A stretch of 64,000 bases of DNA from Novosphingobium sediminis (lineage in GTDB: Bacteria > Pseudomonadota > Alphaproteobacteria > Sphingomonadales > Sphingomonadaceae): assembly GCF_007991615.1 (NCBI RefSeq), contig NZ_BJYR01000022.1:33406-97405 (forward strand). Reading direction: 5' to 3'. Position numbers and translations under genes: made by a program. The notes under the pieces were generated by a model. That model saw only the letters and a program-made list of their open reading frames with translations, made no database searches and was not told the DNA's origin. How positions within the stretch are numbered: the stretch's first letter is position 1; every line of letters begins with the position of its first letter. This document shows positions 39,427 through 48,788 of this stretch, piece after piece.

Positions 39427-40676
39427 GCGGTTCCGCCGTCTGGCACCCGTTTACCCAGCACGGGCTGGGCGATCCGGTGCCGCTGGTGACCCATGCGCAG
39501 GGTGCCGCGCTCTACACCGCTGACGGGCGGCGGGTGATCGATGCGATTTCGTCGTGGTGGGTGACGACGCACGGCCATTGCCACCCGCGCATCGTCGAAG
39601 CGATCCGCGCGCAGGCCGGTGCGCTCGACCAGCTGATATTCGCGGGGTGGACCCATGCGCCCGCCGAACGCGTCGCTGCCGGGCTGACCGCGATGATGCC
39701 CGAGGAACTGACGCGGGTGTTCTTCTCGGACAGCGGCTCGACCTCGGTCGAAGTCGCGCTGAAGATGGCGCTGGGGTACTGGGCGCACACCGGACAGCCG
39801 CGCGGGCGCATTCTGGTGCTGGAGCACAGCTATCATGGCGATACCATCGGCGCGATGTCGGTGGGCGAGCGCGGCGTGTTCAATGCGCCTTACGAGCCGC
39901 TGCTGTTCGATGTGGGGACAATTCCCTTCCCGGTGGGCGACGGCGCAAACACGCTGGAGGCGCTGGAAGCGGCCTGCCGCGAGGCACCGGCGGCGTTCAT
40001 CGTCGAACCGCTGGTGCTCGGCGCGGGGGGCATGCTGATGTACCCGCCCGCGCTCCTCAGCGCGATGGCCGAGATCTGCCGCCGCCATGAAGTGCTGCTG
40101 ATCACTGATGAAGTGATGACCGGCTGGGGCCGCACCGGCACCCTGCTCGCCTGCGAACAGGCCGGGGTGGTGCCCGATATCCTGTGCATTGCGAAGGGCC
40201 TTACCGGCGGTTCGATGCCGCTCGCGGTGACGATGGCGCGCGAGGAAATCTTCATGGCGCACTGGTCGACCGACCGCGCGAAGATGTTCTTCCACTCCTC
40301 GAGCTACACCGCGAATCCCATCGCCTGCGCAGCAGCGGCGGCGAACATCGCGATCTGGCAGGAGGAGCCGGTGCTGGACCGGCTGGCGGACCTAGGCACG
40401 CGGCAGCAGGCGCTGCTCGATCGGCTCGCCAAGCTGCCCGGTGTTGGCGCCACACGCCGCTGCGGGACAATCGCCGCGCTGGATCTGGAGGTGCCGGACG
40501 GCGGCTACATGTCCTCGCTCGCCCCGCGCCTGCTCACCCTGTTCCGCGAGGCGGATGTGCTGCTGCGCCCGCTGGGCAACACGATCTACGTGATGCCACC
40601 CTATTGCATCGACGATGCCGATCTCACCCGGATCGGCGACGTGATCGAAATGGCCGTCCGCGCTGTCCTTCCCTAA
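39423..40676 (+). CDS. bioA: Adenosylmethionine-8-amino-7-oxononanoate aminotransferase
   Basis: BioA uses S-adenosylmethionine as amino donor to make 7,8-diaminopelargonate. The 417-residue protein starts MSGSAVWHPFTQHG (the family WxPF/T motif), has the PLP Asp229 in LLITDEVMTGWGRTG and the PLP lysine Lys258 in CIAKGLTGG. Its ATG overlaps the bioD stop. It is the last gene of the operon; pimelate-forming genes (bioC/bioH/bioZ) are not in the window. Confidence 0.95.
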   Translation: MSGSAVWHPFTQHGLGDPVPLVTHAQGAALYTADGRRVIDAISSWWVTTHGHCHPRIVEAIRAQAGALDQLIFAGWTHAPAERVAAGLTAMMPEELTRVFFSDSGSTSVEVALKMALGYWAHTGQPRGRILVLEHSYHGDTIGAMSVGERGVFNAPYEPLLFDVGTIPFPVGDGANTLEALEAACREAPAAFIVEPLVLGAGGMLMYPPALLSAMAEICRRHEVLLITDEVMTGWGRTGTLLACEQAGVVPDILCIAKGLTGGSMPLAVTMAREEIFMAHWSTDRAKMFFHSSSYTANPIACAAAAANIAIWQEEPVLDRLADLGTRQQALLDRLAKLPGVGATRRCGTIAALDLEVPDGGYMSSLAPRLLTLFREADVLLRPLGNTIYVMPPYCIDDADLTRIGDVIEMAVRAVLP

Positions 40677-40805
40677 GGGCAAACCCTGAGGCGTTCGGCG
40701 AGACTGGCGCAACACACAAAAATGGCCGCTTAAGTGAATCCGCTGGGAACGCATTAAGGCGCGTTCGGCACATCCTTGCCGCGTCCCCTTGCTGGAGAGC
40801 GTGCC

Positions 40806-42545
40806 ATGGTCCGCCGTGCCTTGATCGATCCCATTCGCGATGCTGCAAGCGAGGTGCGCCCGGCGCTGCGCATTGCGGTGCTGGTTGCCATGCTGGCCGC
40901 CTGCGGGCCTGCGCACTTACAGCACACGGCGGAAGTCACCTCGCCCATCGGAACCGCGCAGGCCGCTGGGGCAGCCGAGCAGGCCAAGCTGCCGCCGATG
41001 GTGCTGGGCGTGCAGACCCATTTCAGCCAGGGCTGGACCGCTTCAACGCTGGCGCAGGCGCAGCAGGTCGGTGCGCCGATGCTGCGCGATTCGCTGCCCT
41101 GGGCCGATACCGAGAAGGTGCGCGGCAGCTACAGCCTGAACACCCCCGCCGCGCAGGCGCTGGCGGCGGCCTGTGCAGGCGGGCAGCGCCTGCTGCTGAC
41201 CGCCGTGCCGACCAATCCGCTCTATGACGGCGGCGGGTGGGTTTCGAGCCCGGCGGGCAATGCTGCCTTTGCCGCCTACCTCGCGGCGCTGGCGGATCGC
41301 TTCGGCCCCTGCCTCGCCGCGATCGAAGTGGGCAACGAGATCAACGGTTCCGGCACGCTGGCATATGCAGCCGGGACGGACCGCGCCGCCGCCTATGTCG
41401 CAACGCTGAAGGCCGTTCGCGCGCGGATCGGCGGGCGTGCCGCGATCCTTGGCGGATCGACCAACATGATCGGCACCGGCTTCCTCAAGACTCTGTTCGC
41501 CGCCGGAATGCTCCCCACCGTCGACGGGATCGCGGTGCACCCCTATCGCCTCCGCGCCGAAGGGCTCGACGTGGAAATGGCGCAGCTGAATGCCGCAATG
41601 GATGCCGCGGGCAAGCGCGTACCGATCTGGGTCAGTGAGTTCAGCGTAGACAGCCGCAACCAGCCGCTCGCGGCGGGCGAACTCGTCAAGCAGGCGACCA
41701 TGCTTGCCGCGAGCGGCGCGGCGCAGGCCAGTTGGTATGCGCTGATCGACCAGCGTTGGTTCCCCAACATGGGGCTCTATGCCGGCACTTCGGCCAAGGC
41801 GCAGGCGGGGGCATACCGCCTGATGCAGCAATTGCTCGCGCGCGGGCGGCCGCAACGGCTCGATCTCGGGGATCCGCTGCTGTTCGCCTATCGCTTCGGG
41901 GCGGACACCACCGTTGTGTGGGGCGCACCCCGCGCGCTCACGGTGCAGGGCGGCGAAGTGCGCGATGCAAGGGGTGCACCCGCGCCGACATTCGGCATCA
42001 GCGAGAGCCCGCTGGTCATCACCGGCACCACCGCGATCCGCTTTGGCGCATCGACGTGGATCGCCGATACGCTGATGGGCTGGGGCACGCCGCAGTGGCG
42101 CTATGCCGCGCGGCTCAAGGCCGATACGAGCTACCGGCTGCCGCTGTTCGACGACCAGTTCACCAGCTATTTCGGCGACCGCTGGTATCGCCCGCTGCGG
42201 ATCAACACCACCTCCGCCGCGCCGGGCGGCACCGCGGCGGCCCCGATCCGCGCGGTCTGGCGTTATGTCGCGCCGGGGGCGCAGGCAATCGACATCGGCG
42301 GCTGCTTTGCCAAGGCGGCAGCGGGCGACGGGGTGGACCTGACCGTGACTGCGGCGGGCAAGGTGCTCTGGCGCGGGGTGCTCACCGGGCAGCTGCAACT
42401 GCCGCCGCTCAGCGCCAGCCTCGCCGCCGGTGATGCGGTGGAACTTATCGCCGGGCCGAACCAGACGGCAGGCGGGGACTCGTTCAACCTGCGGATGATC
42501 CTGTTCAAGCGCGGGGCGAGCGAGCCTGTGGGTTGCCCGGACTGA
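40806..42545 (+). CDS. Lipoprotein glycoside hydrolase, clan GH-A (GH39-like)
   Basis: This 579-residue protein is probably anchored to the outer membrane. Its N-terminus has a hydrophobic segment ending in LAAC, a lipobox. The TIM-barrel part (about 65-370) carries the clan GH-A pair: acid/base Glu178 after Asn177 in EVGNEING, and nucleophile Glu278 in WVSEFSVD. PLYDGGGWVSSP and DGIAVHPYRL are further barrel strands. The C-terminal about 190 residues look like beta-sandwich domains. The specific sugar is unknown. The start at 40806 has a TGGAGAG ribosome binding site. It ends exactly at the stop of the convergent cyclophilin gene with no spacer. Confidence 0.78.
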   Translation: MVRRALIDPIRDAASEVRPALRIAVLVAMLAACGPAHLQHTAEVTSPIGTAQAAGAAEQAKLPPMVLGVQTHFSQGWTASTLAQAQQVGAPMLRDSLPWADTEKVRGSYSLNTPAAQALAAACAGGQRLLLTAVPTNPLYDGGGWVSSPAGNAAFAAYLAALADRFGPCLAAIEVGNEINGSGTLAYAAGTDRAAAYVATLKAVRARIGGRAAILGGSTNMIGTGFLKTLFAAGMLPTVDGIAVHPYRLRAEGLDVEMAQLNAAMDAAGKRVPIWVSEFSVDSRNQPLAAGELVKQATMLAASGAAQASWYALIDQRWFPNMGLYAGTSAKAQAGAYRLMQQLLARGRPQRLDLGDPLLFAYRFGADTTVVWGAPRALTVQGGEVRDARGAPAPTFGISESPLVITGTTAIRFGASTWIADTLMGWGTPQWRYAARLKADTSYRLPLFDDQFTSYFGDRWYRPLRINTTSAAPGGTAAAPIRAVWRYVAPGAQAIDIGGCFAKAAAGDGVDLTVTAAGKVLWRGVLTGQLQLPPLSASLAAGDAVELIAGPNQTAGGDSFNLRMILFKRGASEPVGCPD

Positions 42546-43226
42546 TCAGGCTGGAGAAAGCGGCGGGAGCCGGCGCGCGGTGAGGATCTTTACTGGCGCT
42601 TCCAGCATCTGCCCGCGCATCGAGCCTTCGCCCAATGTCTGCGAGATCGGCGCTTCCCAGATCTTGCGCACCACATCCATGCCCGCCGCCACCTTGCCGA
42701 ACACGGCATAACCGGCCTGCCCATCCGGATCGGCCGAGGCGGGGTTCGCGTCGAGACTGGTGAGATCCGAAAGCATGATCGAGAAATCCGCCGTGGCCGT
42801 GCCCGGCGCATTGCGGGCCATGGAGATTGCGCCCGCCACGTGGCTCAGCCCGGTCTGGCTCGTCGGTTCGTGCGCGATGGGCGGGAACAGGCGGCGCGGA
42901 TCGCGCAGGCCGCCTTGCAGCAGGCCGTTGGGCTGGTCTCCCCAGGCCAGATGCATCGCGCGGTAGAAGCTGATCCCGTCGAACCGCTTCGTATCGACAT
43001 AGTGCAGGAAATTGGCGGTGCTGATCGGCGCATGGGCACCATCGAGCGCGAGTTCGATCGTGCCGAGTTCGGTCGTCAGCAGCACACGCTCCACAGCAGC
43101 GAGCGGCGGTGGGGGCGGGGGCAGCGTTGGAGTCGCCCGGACGGCGGGCGCCCGCTTTTTCGGCGCGGCGGCAACGAGCAGCGAAGCGAGCGGAAGCGCG
43201 GCGAGGACGAATCGGCGGTTCATCAT
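42546..43226 (-). CDS. Peptidylprolyl isomerase, cyclophilin type, exported
   Basis: This cyclophilin-like proline isomerase of 226 residues carries an N-terminal signal peptide (MNRRFVLAALPLASLLVAAA) and a Pro-rich linker, so it should act in the periplasm. The fold is recognisable from TELGTIELALDGAHAPISTANFLHYV, FDGISFYRAM and FGKVAAGMDVV. Some active-site positions differ from classical PpiA (for example the GDQPNG region), so activity may be weak. Its stop codon abuts the glycosidase stop. Confidence 0.87.
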   Translation of the reverse strand: MMNRRFVLAALPLASLLVAAAPKKRAPAVRATPTLPPPPPPLAAVERVLLTTELGTIELALDGAHAPISTANFLHYVDTKRFDGISFYRAMHLAWGDQPNGLLQGGLRDPRRLFPPIAHEPTSQTGLSHVAGAISMARNAPGTATADFSIMLSDLTSLDANPASADPDGQAGYAVFGKVAAGMDVVRKIWEAPISQTLGEGSMRGQMLEAPVKILTARRLPPLSPA

Positions 43227-43442
43227 GGGCTACCATTAACCTTCAAGGCGCGCGGCGAGGCAAGGCTCTCCGTCCCGCGAGGTCCGAAATGGCGTGAATC
43301 GCTCCTCCGGTACCGCTCGTACCGCGTCTTGGCGCGATTCTAACGGCCCTGCCGCCAGATGGAGCAACCCCAAAACGACACCACGGTCCGTCCATTCAGA
43401 CGGCGGGCCAGCCATTCATGACGCCAAACAAAAGGACCCACC

Positions 43443-43790
43443 ATGATGAAGACTGCCAAGACCCTGGCCCTCGGGCTCTTCGCTGCCGCATGCGTTGCCG
43501 GCCCCGCCCACGCCCAGTCGGTTGATTGGATCCGTCAGGTCACCCGCACCATCGCCTCCAAGCAGACCTACCCCAAGGCCGCGCAGGCCCGCGGCGAGGA
43601 AGGCACCGCCAAGGTGAAGATCTATGTCGCTGCTTCGGGTGCGGTGGAGCGCGCCGAACTGGTTACGCCTTCGGGCTCCACTTCGCTCGACCGCGAGGCG
43701 CTGGCCCTGCCGAGCCGGACCGGCTCGGTGCCGCCCCCGCCGGGCGGTGCGACTTCGGTGACCGTGCCGATCACCTGGAAGCTGCTGTAA
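43443..43790 (+). CDS. Exported TonB C-terminal-domain protein
   Basis: This 115-residue protein has a signal peptide (1-24, ending AHA-QS) followed only by a TonB-like C-terminal domain (KQTYPKAAQARGEEGTAKVKIYVAASGAVERAELV). It lacks a transmembrane anchor and Pro-rich spacer, so it cannot couple to ExbBD like true TonB; a periplasmic binding or scaffold role is possible. The ribosome binding site is AAAGGA before the ATG at 43443. A strong terminator follows. Confidence 0.82.
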   Translation: MMKTAKTLALGLFAAACVAGPAHAQSVDWIRQVTRTIASKQTYPKAAQARGEEGTAKVKIYVAASGAVERAELVTPSGSTSLDREALALPSRTGSVPPPPGGATSVTVPITWKLL

Positions 43791-43840
43791 TCGCGTACCG
43801 AACAAGTTGACGACCGGAGCCACAGAGCCCTCGGCCGAGG

Positions 43841-43871
43841 AAGGGGCGGAGCAATCCGTCCCTTCTTTTTT
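43841..43871 (+). terminator. Rho-independent terminator after the TonB-domain gene
   Basis: The stem AAGGGGCGGA/TCCGTCCCTT (one G-T pair) with a GCAA tetraloop is followed by CTTTTTT. It ends the plus-strand transcript just before the convergent sigma factor gene. Confidence 0.85.
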
Positions 43872-43875
43872 GCGA

Positions 43876-44463
43876 TCAATCGACCGCCAGATCGCCTTCG
43901 CCAAAGAAGGTCTTCAGCGCGGATAGGCCGCGATGGATGTTGACCTTGATGAGCGCTTCCGACTGCCCGGTCATCGCGGCGGCTTCGCGAACGGAGAAGC
44001 CCTGCAGCTTGACCAGCCGGATGGCGTCAGCCTGCGGACGGCGCAGCCGATCGAACAGCCGCGCCATCACGATGCCGCTCAGCGAGGCGCTTTCGTGGCT
44101 CGCAACGCCGTGCAACCCCTCGTCGAGCTCTTCGGTGCGATTGCGCCCAGCGCTGCGCAGGCAGTCGACGCCCTTGAAGCGCGCAATCGCGGCAAGCCAG
44201 GGCAGGAACGGACGGCCCGGTTCGAACGTGGCGCGCTTCAGGTGCAGCGCGGTGAGCGCTTCCTGCACGGCATCATCGACCATTTCGGGGGAAAGGCGGC
44301 GGGCGAAGTAGCGGCGGAGCCAGCGGCCCGCCTCTTCCAGCAGGCGGCGATAGGCGGCGGCATCACCGGCAAGGCTGGCGTCCATGGCGGCTTCCCAATC
44401 GTAGCCGGTGCCCCTGCGCGAACCGGTTGCGGCGTGCCGGACGGTCTCCAGTTGGCTTGCCAT
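43876..44463 (-). CDS. sigF: ECF-type RNA polymerase sigma factor, SigF (NrsF-controlled) type
   Basis: This 195-residue sigma factor has region 2 (AYRRLLEEAGRWLRRYF, DDAVQEALTALHLKR, FLPWLAAIARFKGVDCLR) and region 4 (GFSVREAAAMTGQSEALIKVNIHRGLSALK). The sequence is close in style to Caulobacter SigF, an ECF factor held by the membrane anti-sigma factor NrsF. An nrsF homologue lies 4.3 kb away at 48789, and two SigF-like promoters precede the bufferin genes. The start is chosen at 44463 because of the strong AAGGAGG ribosome binding site; the frame extends to 44526. The assignment as SigF is inferred from family and context. Confidence 0.82.
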   Translation of the reverse strand: MASQLETVRHAATGSRRGTGYDWEAAMDASLAGDAAAYRRLLEEAGRWLRRYFARRLSPEMVDDAVQEALTALHLKRATFEPGRPFLPWLAAIARFKGVDCLRSAGRNRTEELDEGLHGVASHESASLSGIVMARLFDRLRRPQADAIRLVKLQGFSVREAAAMTGQSEALIKVNIHRGLSALKTFFGEGDLAVD

Positions 44464-44512
44464 GCTTTCCTCCTTTGCCTCTAAATGCACCAACAGTGCC
44501 CGAGCGGCGGCA

Positions 44513-44537
44513 ATCGGGCCACGCACCAGCCGGTTAT
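44513..44537 (-). promoter_or_regulatory. Degenerate SigF-like promoter upstream of the sigma gene
   Basis: On the minus strand ATAACC-N15-CGAT lies about 50 bp upstream of the sigma factor start. It is one base off in each box and one base short in the spacer compared with the exact GTAACC-N16-CGAA elements at 50557 and 51846. It could give weak autoregulation. Confidence 0.3.
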
Positions 44538-44639
44538 ATTATCAATGCATGGCGGGAATGAGTGCGGTCAAAGTATTGTTATATATGGTTAAACTCTGAC
44601 ATCTCGATGCGCTTTCGGTGCAATGCAGGGGCCAGTTCT

Positions 44640-44945
44640 AGGGTCGCGTCCGTCAAGGTGGTGTAATTTCGGCTGTGGCCGTGGGCCATCGTCAGGCGGC
44701 TTTGGCGGTGATGTGTAGGGGCTGATTTTCCTCCTCGATCATGGGTTGGTTGAGTTCGGCCATGCCTTCGATCTGCATGTATCGGTGCTGGAGCTGCCAC
44801 TCGTCGTTCTGCTCCATCAGCACAGCCCCGACGAGGCGGATGATGCTGTCTTCGTTCGGGAAGATTCCGACGACGTCGGCGCGGCGCTTGACCTCCTTGT
44901 TGAGCCGCTCGAGCGGATTGGTTGAGTGTAACTTCGTGCGGTGCC
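44640..44945 (-). mobile_element. IS256-family insertion sequence remnant (3' end only)
   Basis: The fragment holds the last part of an IS256-type transposase plus a probable terminal inverted repeat at about 44641-44669 (GGGTCGCGTCCGTCAAGG type). The other IS end and most of the transposase are missing. It replaces the 3' end of the NDH-2 gene. Confidence 0.75.
44692..44945 (-). pseudogene. IS256 family transposase, C-terminal fragment
   Basis: About 84 residues remain, reading HRTKLHSTNPLERLNKEVKR, then DVVGIFPNEDSIIRLVGAVL and EQNDEWQLQHRYM before the stop. This is the conserved C-terminal region of IS256-group transposases. The catalytic DDE core is lost. The frame differs from that of the disrupted NDH-2 gene it joins. 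Confidence 0.82.
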
Positions 44946-45955
44946 GCATGTTGCCCCTGCTGCTTGGCGACCGGCGCCACGCCGGGTAGCGCGCGCCCCG
45001 CCGCATCGGTGCAGGCCGCCGTATCGCCGATCACGAACACGTGGGGATCGCCGTCCGGATGCAAGTCCGCGCCGACCGGCACGCGGCCAGCCCGATCGGC
45101 CTTGCAGCCCAGCCACTGGGCGGCCCGGCTCGCCATGACGCCCGCTGCCCAGATCGTGGTACCGGCGCAGATCCGTTCGCCGTCGACGACAACGCCCTCG
45201 GCATCGATGGCCGTGACGTCCGCTTCGAAGCGCACCTCGACACCCAGTTCCATGATCCCCTTGCGCGCCTTTTCCGAGAGGGCGGGCGGGAAGGATTGCA
45301 GCAGCCGGTCACCGCGCTGCAAAAGCAGGATGCGCGAACAGTGCGGGGTGATGTGGCGGAAATCCATGCTCACCGATTGGCGCGCCAGTTCGGCGATGGC
45401 ACCGGCCATCTCGACCCCGGTGGGGCCGCCGCCGATCACCACGAAAGTGAGCAGCGCCTTGCGCCGCGCCTCGTCGGTTTCGGTTTCCGCGCGCTCGAGC
45501 GCCAGCAGCACGCGGCGGCGGATGGCGGTCGCATCGTCGATGGTCTTGACCCCGGGCGCAAACGGCGCCCAGTCCTCCCGCCCGAAATAGCTGTGCGTGG
45601 CGCCAGTCGCGAGGATCAGCCAGTCGTAGGCCAACGGCTCGCCATCGCCGAGGATGACGTGGCGGCTTGCCTGATCGACGCCGTAGACCCGATCGAGCAG
45701 TACGCGCACGTTCTTCTGCTGCGCGAGGATGGCCCGGATCGAACCGGCAATGTCGGCCGGTGACAGGCCGGCGGTCGCCACCTGATAGAGCAGCGGCTGG
45801 AACAGGTGGTGATTGCGCTTGTCGATCAGCGTCACGTCGACCGGCGCACCGGCAAGGGCTTTCGCCGCAGCCAGCCCGCCAAAACCGCCGCCGACGATCA
45901 CGACATGGGGACGCCTGCCCCCGATTGCGGCGTCGCCGCCTGCTTCACCAACCAT
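44940..45955 (-). pseudogene. ndh: NADH dehydrogenase type II (NDH-2), truncated by IS256 remnant
   Basis: The intact part (about 338 residues) is a two-dinucleotide-domain flavoprotein. It has FAD motif VVIVGGGFGGLAAAKAL near residue 18, HHLFQPLLYQVATAGL, NADH motif VVIGGGPTGVEMAG near residue 173, and the second FAD motif VFVIGDTAA near 308. Normal family length is about 430 residues. After GVAPVAKQQGQH the sequence passes into IS256 DNA, and the frame continues as about 120 unrelated residues to a stop at 44579. The lost C-terminus contains part of the FAD/quinone site and the membrane anchor, so the product is probably inactive. Confidence 0.85.
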
Positions 45956-46017
45956 CGCATAGCTCCCACACTGCTTGGACGGCGGTTCGCGGGAGCCAGA
46001 CGGTTCGTTACACGGCT

Positions 46018-46914
46018 TCAGGGCGTACGGAGCAATGGGTCTGCAGCGAAGGCGGCAATGAGGTGATCGGCCAGCGCCCGCACGCGCGCGGCGATATAGC
46101 GCCCGGCCGGCATGACGAGGTGGATCGGCATATCCGCCGGGGGATGATCGGGCAGCACTTCGACGAGGCGGCCAGCGGCAAGATCATCCTCGAACAGCCA
46201 GCGCGCATTGACCGCGATACCGATGCCCGCCAGCGCGGCAACGCGCAGGGCATCGGGGCTATCGGCACGGAACGTCCCGCTGACTTCGACCTGCGTATCG
46301 TTGCCGAGCACCCATTTGTTGCCGGTCGCCAGCAGCGCATAGCTGAGGCAATTGTGGGCCTGAAGATCCGACGGCTGATGGGGCACGCCATACTCGTCGA
46401 GATAGGCGGGCGATGCCACCATCACGCGGCGGGCAACGCCGATACGGCGCGCAATCGCGCGGCTGTCTCCGATCGCGCCGACGCGGATCGCGAAATCGAG
46501 ATTGTCCGACACGAGATTGAGCGCGTGATCGGACAGCCTGAGATCGATTTCGATGCGCGGCTGCAGGCGCTGGAAATCCGCCAGCATCGGGATCACGCGC
46601 GACTGCGCAAGCGTGAGCGGTGCGGTCAATCGCACCTGCCCGCCAAGCGCGCCGTGGAGGCCCACTGACGCTGCGGCCTCGTCGATTGCCGCGAGCGCGC
46701 GCAGCGCTGCTTCGTAGTAGGCTTGGCCTTCGCTCGTGAGCGCAATCGAGCGCGTGGTGCGCTTGAGCAGGGCGGCGCCGAGGTGGCGCTCCAGCGCGCT
46801 GACCTGGCGCGAGACGGTCGATTGCGGCAATTCGAGACGCGCTGCGGCGCGGCTGAAACTTGCCGCATCCGCCACGGTGATGAACGTGCGCATCCAGCCG
46901 GTGATATCGGTCAC
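46018..46914 (-). CDS. LysR family transcriptional regulator
   Basis: This 298-residue regulator has an N-terminal helix-turn-helix (FSRAAARLELPQSTVSRQVSALE) and the effector-binding domain of the CrgA/AaeR-like group (VRLTAPLTLAQSRVIPMLADF). It lies just upstream of the broken NDH-2 gene on the same strand and is divergent from a second LysR at 47145 across a 230-bp gap. Its target is unknown. Confidence 0.9.
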   Translation of the reverse strand: MTDITGWMRTFITVADAASFSRAAARLELPQSTVSRQVSALERHLGAALLKRTTRSIALTSEGQAYYEAALRALAAIDEAAASVGLHGALGGQVRLTAPLTLAQSRVIPMLADFQRLQPRIEIDLRLSDHALNLVSDNLDFAIRVGAIGDSRAIARRIGVARRVMVASPAYLDEYGVPHQPSDLQAHNCLSYALLATGNKWVLGNDTQVEVSGTFRADSPDALRVAALAGIGIAVNARWLFEDDLAAGRLVEVLPDHPPADMPIHLVMPAGRYIAARVRALADHLIAAFAADPLLRTP

Positions 46915-47144
46915 GCCGCTGTCCTGCCCGATCGGTCAATGCAGGTAAAGCACCATTCGGATCAATTTCGGTCCCGTTTGATGCAGTTCATGGATAAATC
47001 ATATGTTCTACGCACTGCTTGCGGCAAATCCGGTTGACGCCCATTGTTGCGGGGTCAATCGGTCATCTCCCGGCTCTGGCGCTGCCTTTCAGCGCTGATA
47101 GCTCCGGACTGGTGCGGCGATTGCAGGCACAGGGCAGCTCAGCC

Positions 47145-48047
47145 ATGGAAATGCATCAGGTCCGGTACTTCCTGGCCGCGGCACGCCTGCTGAATTTTAC
47201 GCGGGCTGCAATCGAGTGCAACGTGTCGCAGCCCTCGCTGACCAAGGCGATCCAGAAACTCGAGGACGAATTCGGCGCCCCGCTGTTCCGGCGTGAACGG
47301 GCTCGCACCCACCTGACCGAGCTTGGCAAGGCGATGCTGCCGCATCTGGAACGCAGCTTCGAGGCTGCGCAGACCGCCAAGCAGATGGCGCGCGGGATGG
47401 GCCGCGCGGAAATCGCGCCGCTGGCACTGGGCGTGGCGCGCACGGTCGAACATGCCACGCTCGAACGCGTGCTCGCGGAACTCGGCAAGAGCCTTGCTGG
47501 GCTGGAACTGGCGCTGGCGAACGGCTCCTCGCGTGAGCTTATCGAACTGGCGATGGCGGGATCGCTCGACCTGATTATCGTCGAAATGCCGGAAGAAGCG
47601 CCCGAACGGCTCGATTGCTGGCCCTTGTTCGCCGATGCCTGGTGCGTCGTCACCCGCGGCGATCATCGCTTTGCCGCCGCACCGCCCGGATCGCCCGCCG
47701 CGCTGGAAGAAGAGGCCTGGATCGACCTTGCCGGCGATGGTTGCGCTGCACTCGCCCGGATCGCGACGCAGAACGGCGCGGCCATCGAGGTGCGGCATCA
47801 GGCGCAAGGCGCGGCGCAATTGCGGCAGATGGTGCAGGCCGGGCTGGGCTGCGGGTGGACCCCGCGCAGCCTTGCCGCGCCGCCGCTTTCGGCCACGCTG
47901 CTGCCGTTCGGTTCGGTGGAGACGCGGTTCGTGCTGGCCTCGGTCGCCGGGCGCCGCCGCTCGGTAGCCGCAGAAGCATTCCTGCGTGCTGCGCGCGCGC
48001 AGGACTGGGCGCTCGCGACGGGCGAGGCGCCTGATGGGGCATCATAG
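47145..48047 (+). CDS. LysR family transcriptional regulator
   Basis: This 300-residue LysR protein has MEMHQVRYFLAAARLLNFTRAA, then NVSQPSLTKAIQKLE as the DNA-binding helices. The start at 47145 gives the standard N-terminus; the frame extends back to 47019 without family similarity. It is followed after 9 bp by a peroxiredoxin-like gene on the same strand, which it may regulate (inference). Confidence 0.9.
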   Translation: MEMHQVRYFLAAARLLNFTRAAIECNVSQPSLTKAIQKLEDEFGAPLFRRERARTHLTELGKAMLPHLERSFEAAQTAKQMARGMGRAEIAPLALGVARTVEHATLERVLAELGKSLAGLELALANGSSRELIELAMAGSLDLIIVEMPEEAPERLDCWPLFADAWCVVTRGDHRFAAAPPGSPAALEEEAWIDLAGDGCAALARIATQNGAAIEVRHQAQGAAQLRQMVQAGLGCGWTPRSLAAPPLSATLLPFGSVETRFVLASVAGRRRSVAAEAFLRAARAQDWALATGEAPDGAS

Positions 48048-48056
48048 CAACCGCGC

Positions 48057-48785
48057 ATGGACTCGATGCACCGCAGGGCGTTTCCCCTGCTCAGCGGCCA
48101 CTCGTATGACACTATGATGGACGGAAACCCCTCTCCTCCGACGCCGCTTGCGCAAAGGCTGGCGAAGACCCGGCAGCGCTCCCCCGATCTTGGGCCGTTC
48201 TTTGACGAGATCGTGATCGCGCTGCGCGAGGCTGGTGTCGGTTCGGCAGCACCGAAGGTGGGAGAGATGTTTCCCGATTTCTCCCTGCCGACTGCAGACG
48301 GCCGCTATCGCCGCCTCGGCGACCTGCTCGATCTGGGCCCGGTGATCGTGAACTTCAGCCGTGGCCGCTGGTGCCCCTATTGCGTGCACGAGGTTTCTAT
48401 CTGGGCCGAGATGCTGCCGGAGCTGGCGAAGGCCGGGGTTCGCTTTGTCGAGATCACCGGAGAGACCGGCGGCGGCGCGCGAGCGCTGGGCGCGTTGCTT
48501 GCGGCATCTTCGCACCCGGAAGTTGCCGAGGTGCTGTGCGATGTCGATCATGGCGTGGCGCTCTCGCTCGGCCTTGCGTTCTTTGCCGGTGACCCGCTGC
48601 TCGATTTCTACGGGAAGGCCGGCGTCGACATGCATGAGCTTTATGGCTCGCCGAGCGGATTTCTCCCGGTTCCGGCAACCTTCGCGCTCGATTCCTCTGG
48701 CTGCGTGCGGTTCGCTTATGCGGACGCCGATTTCCGCGAACGTGCGGAACCGGCCGAGGTGCTCGCCGCTCTGCGCGCGGGCTGA
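48057..48785 (+). CDS. Peroxiredoxin-like (AhpC/TSA fold) protein
   Basis: This thioredoxin-fold protein has the redox motif SRGRWCPYC, with APKVGEMFPDFSLPTADGRY leading into it. The CPYC pair suggests thiol-disulfide or peroxide chemistry. Starts at 48057, 48114 or 48117 are possible; none has a convincing ribosome binding site, and the extra 19 residues of the longest form are not family-like. It lies in line behind a LysR gene (9-bp gap) and converges on nrsF with a 3-bp gap. Confidence 0.82.
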   Translation: MDSMHRRAFPLLSGHSYDTMMDGNPSPPTPLAQRLAKTRQRSPDLGPFFDEIVIALREAGVGSAAPKVGEMFPDFSLPTADGRYRRLGDLLDLGPVIVNFSRGRWCPYCVHEVSIWAEMLPELAKAGVRFVEITGETGGGARALGALLAASSHPEVAEVLCDVDHGVALSLGLAFFAGDPLLDFYGKAGVDMHELYGSPSGFLPVPATFALDSSGCVRFAYADADFRERAEPAEVLAALRAG

Positions 48786-48788
48786 GAC

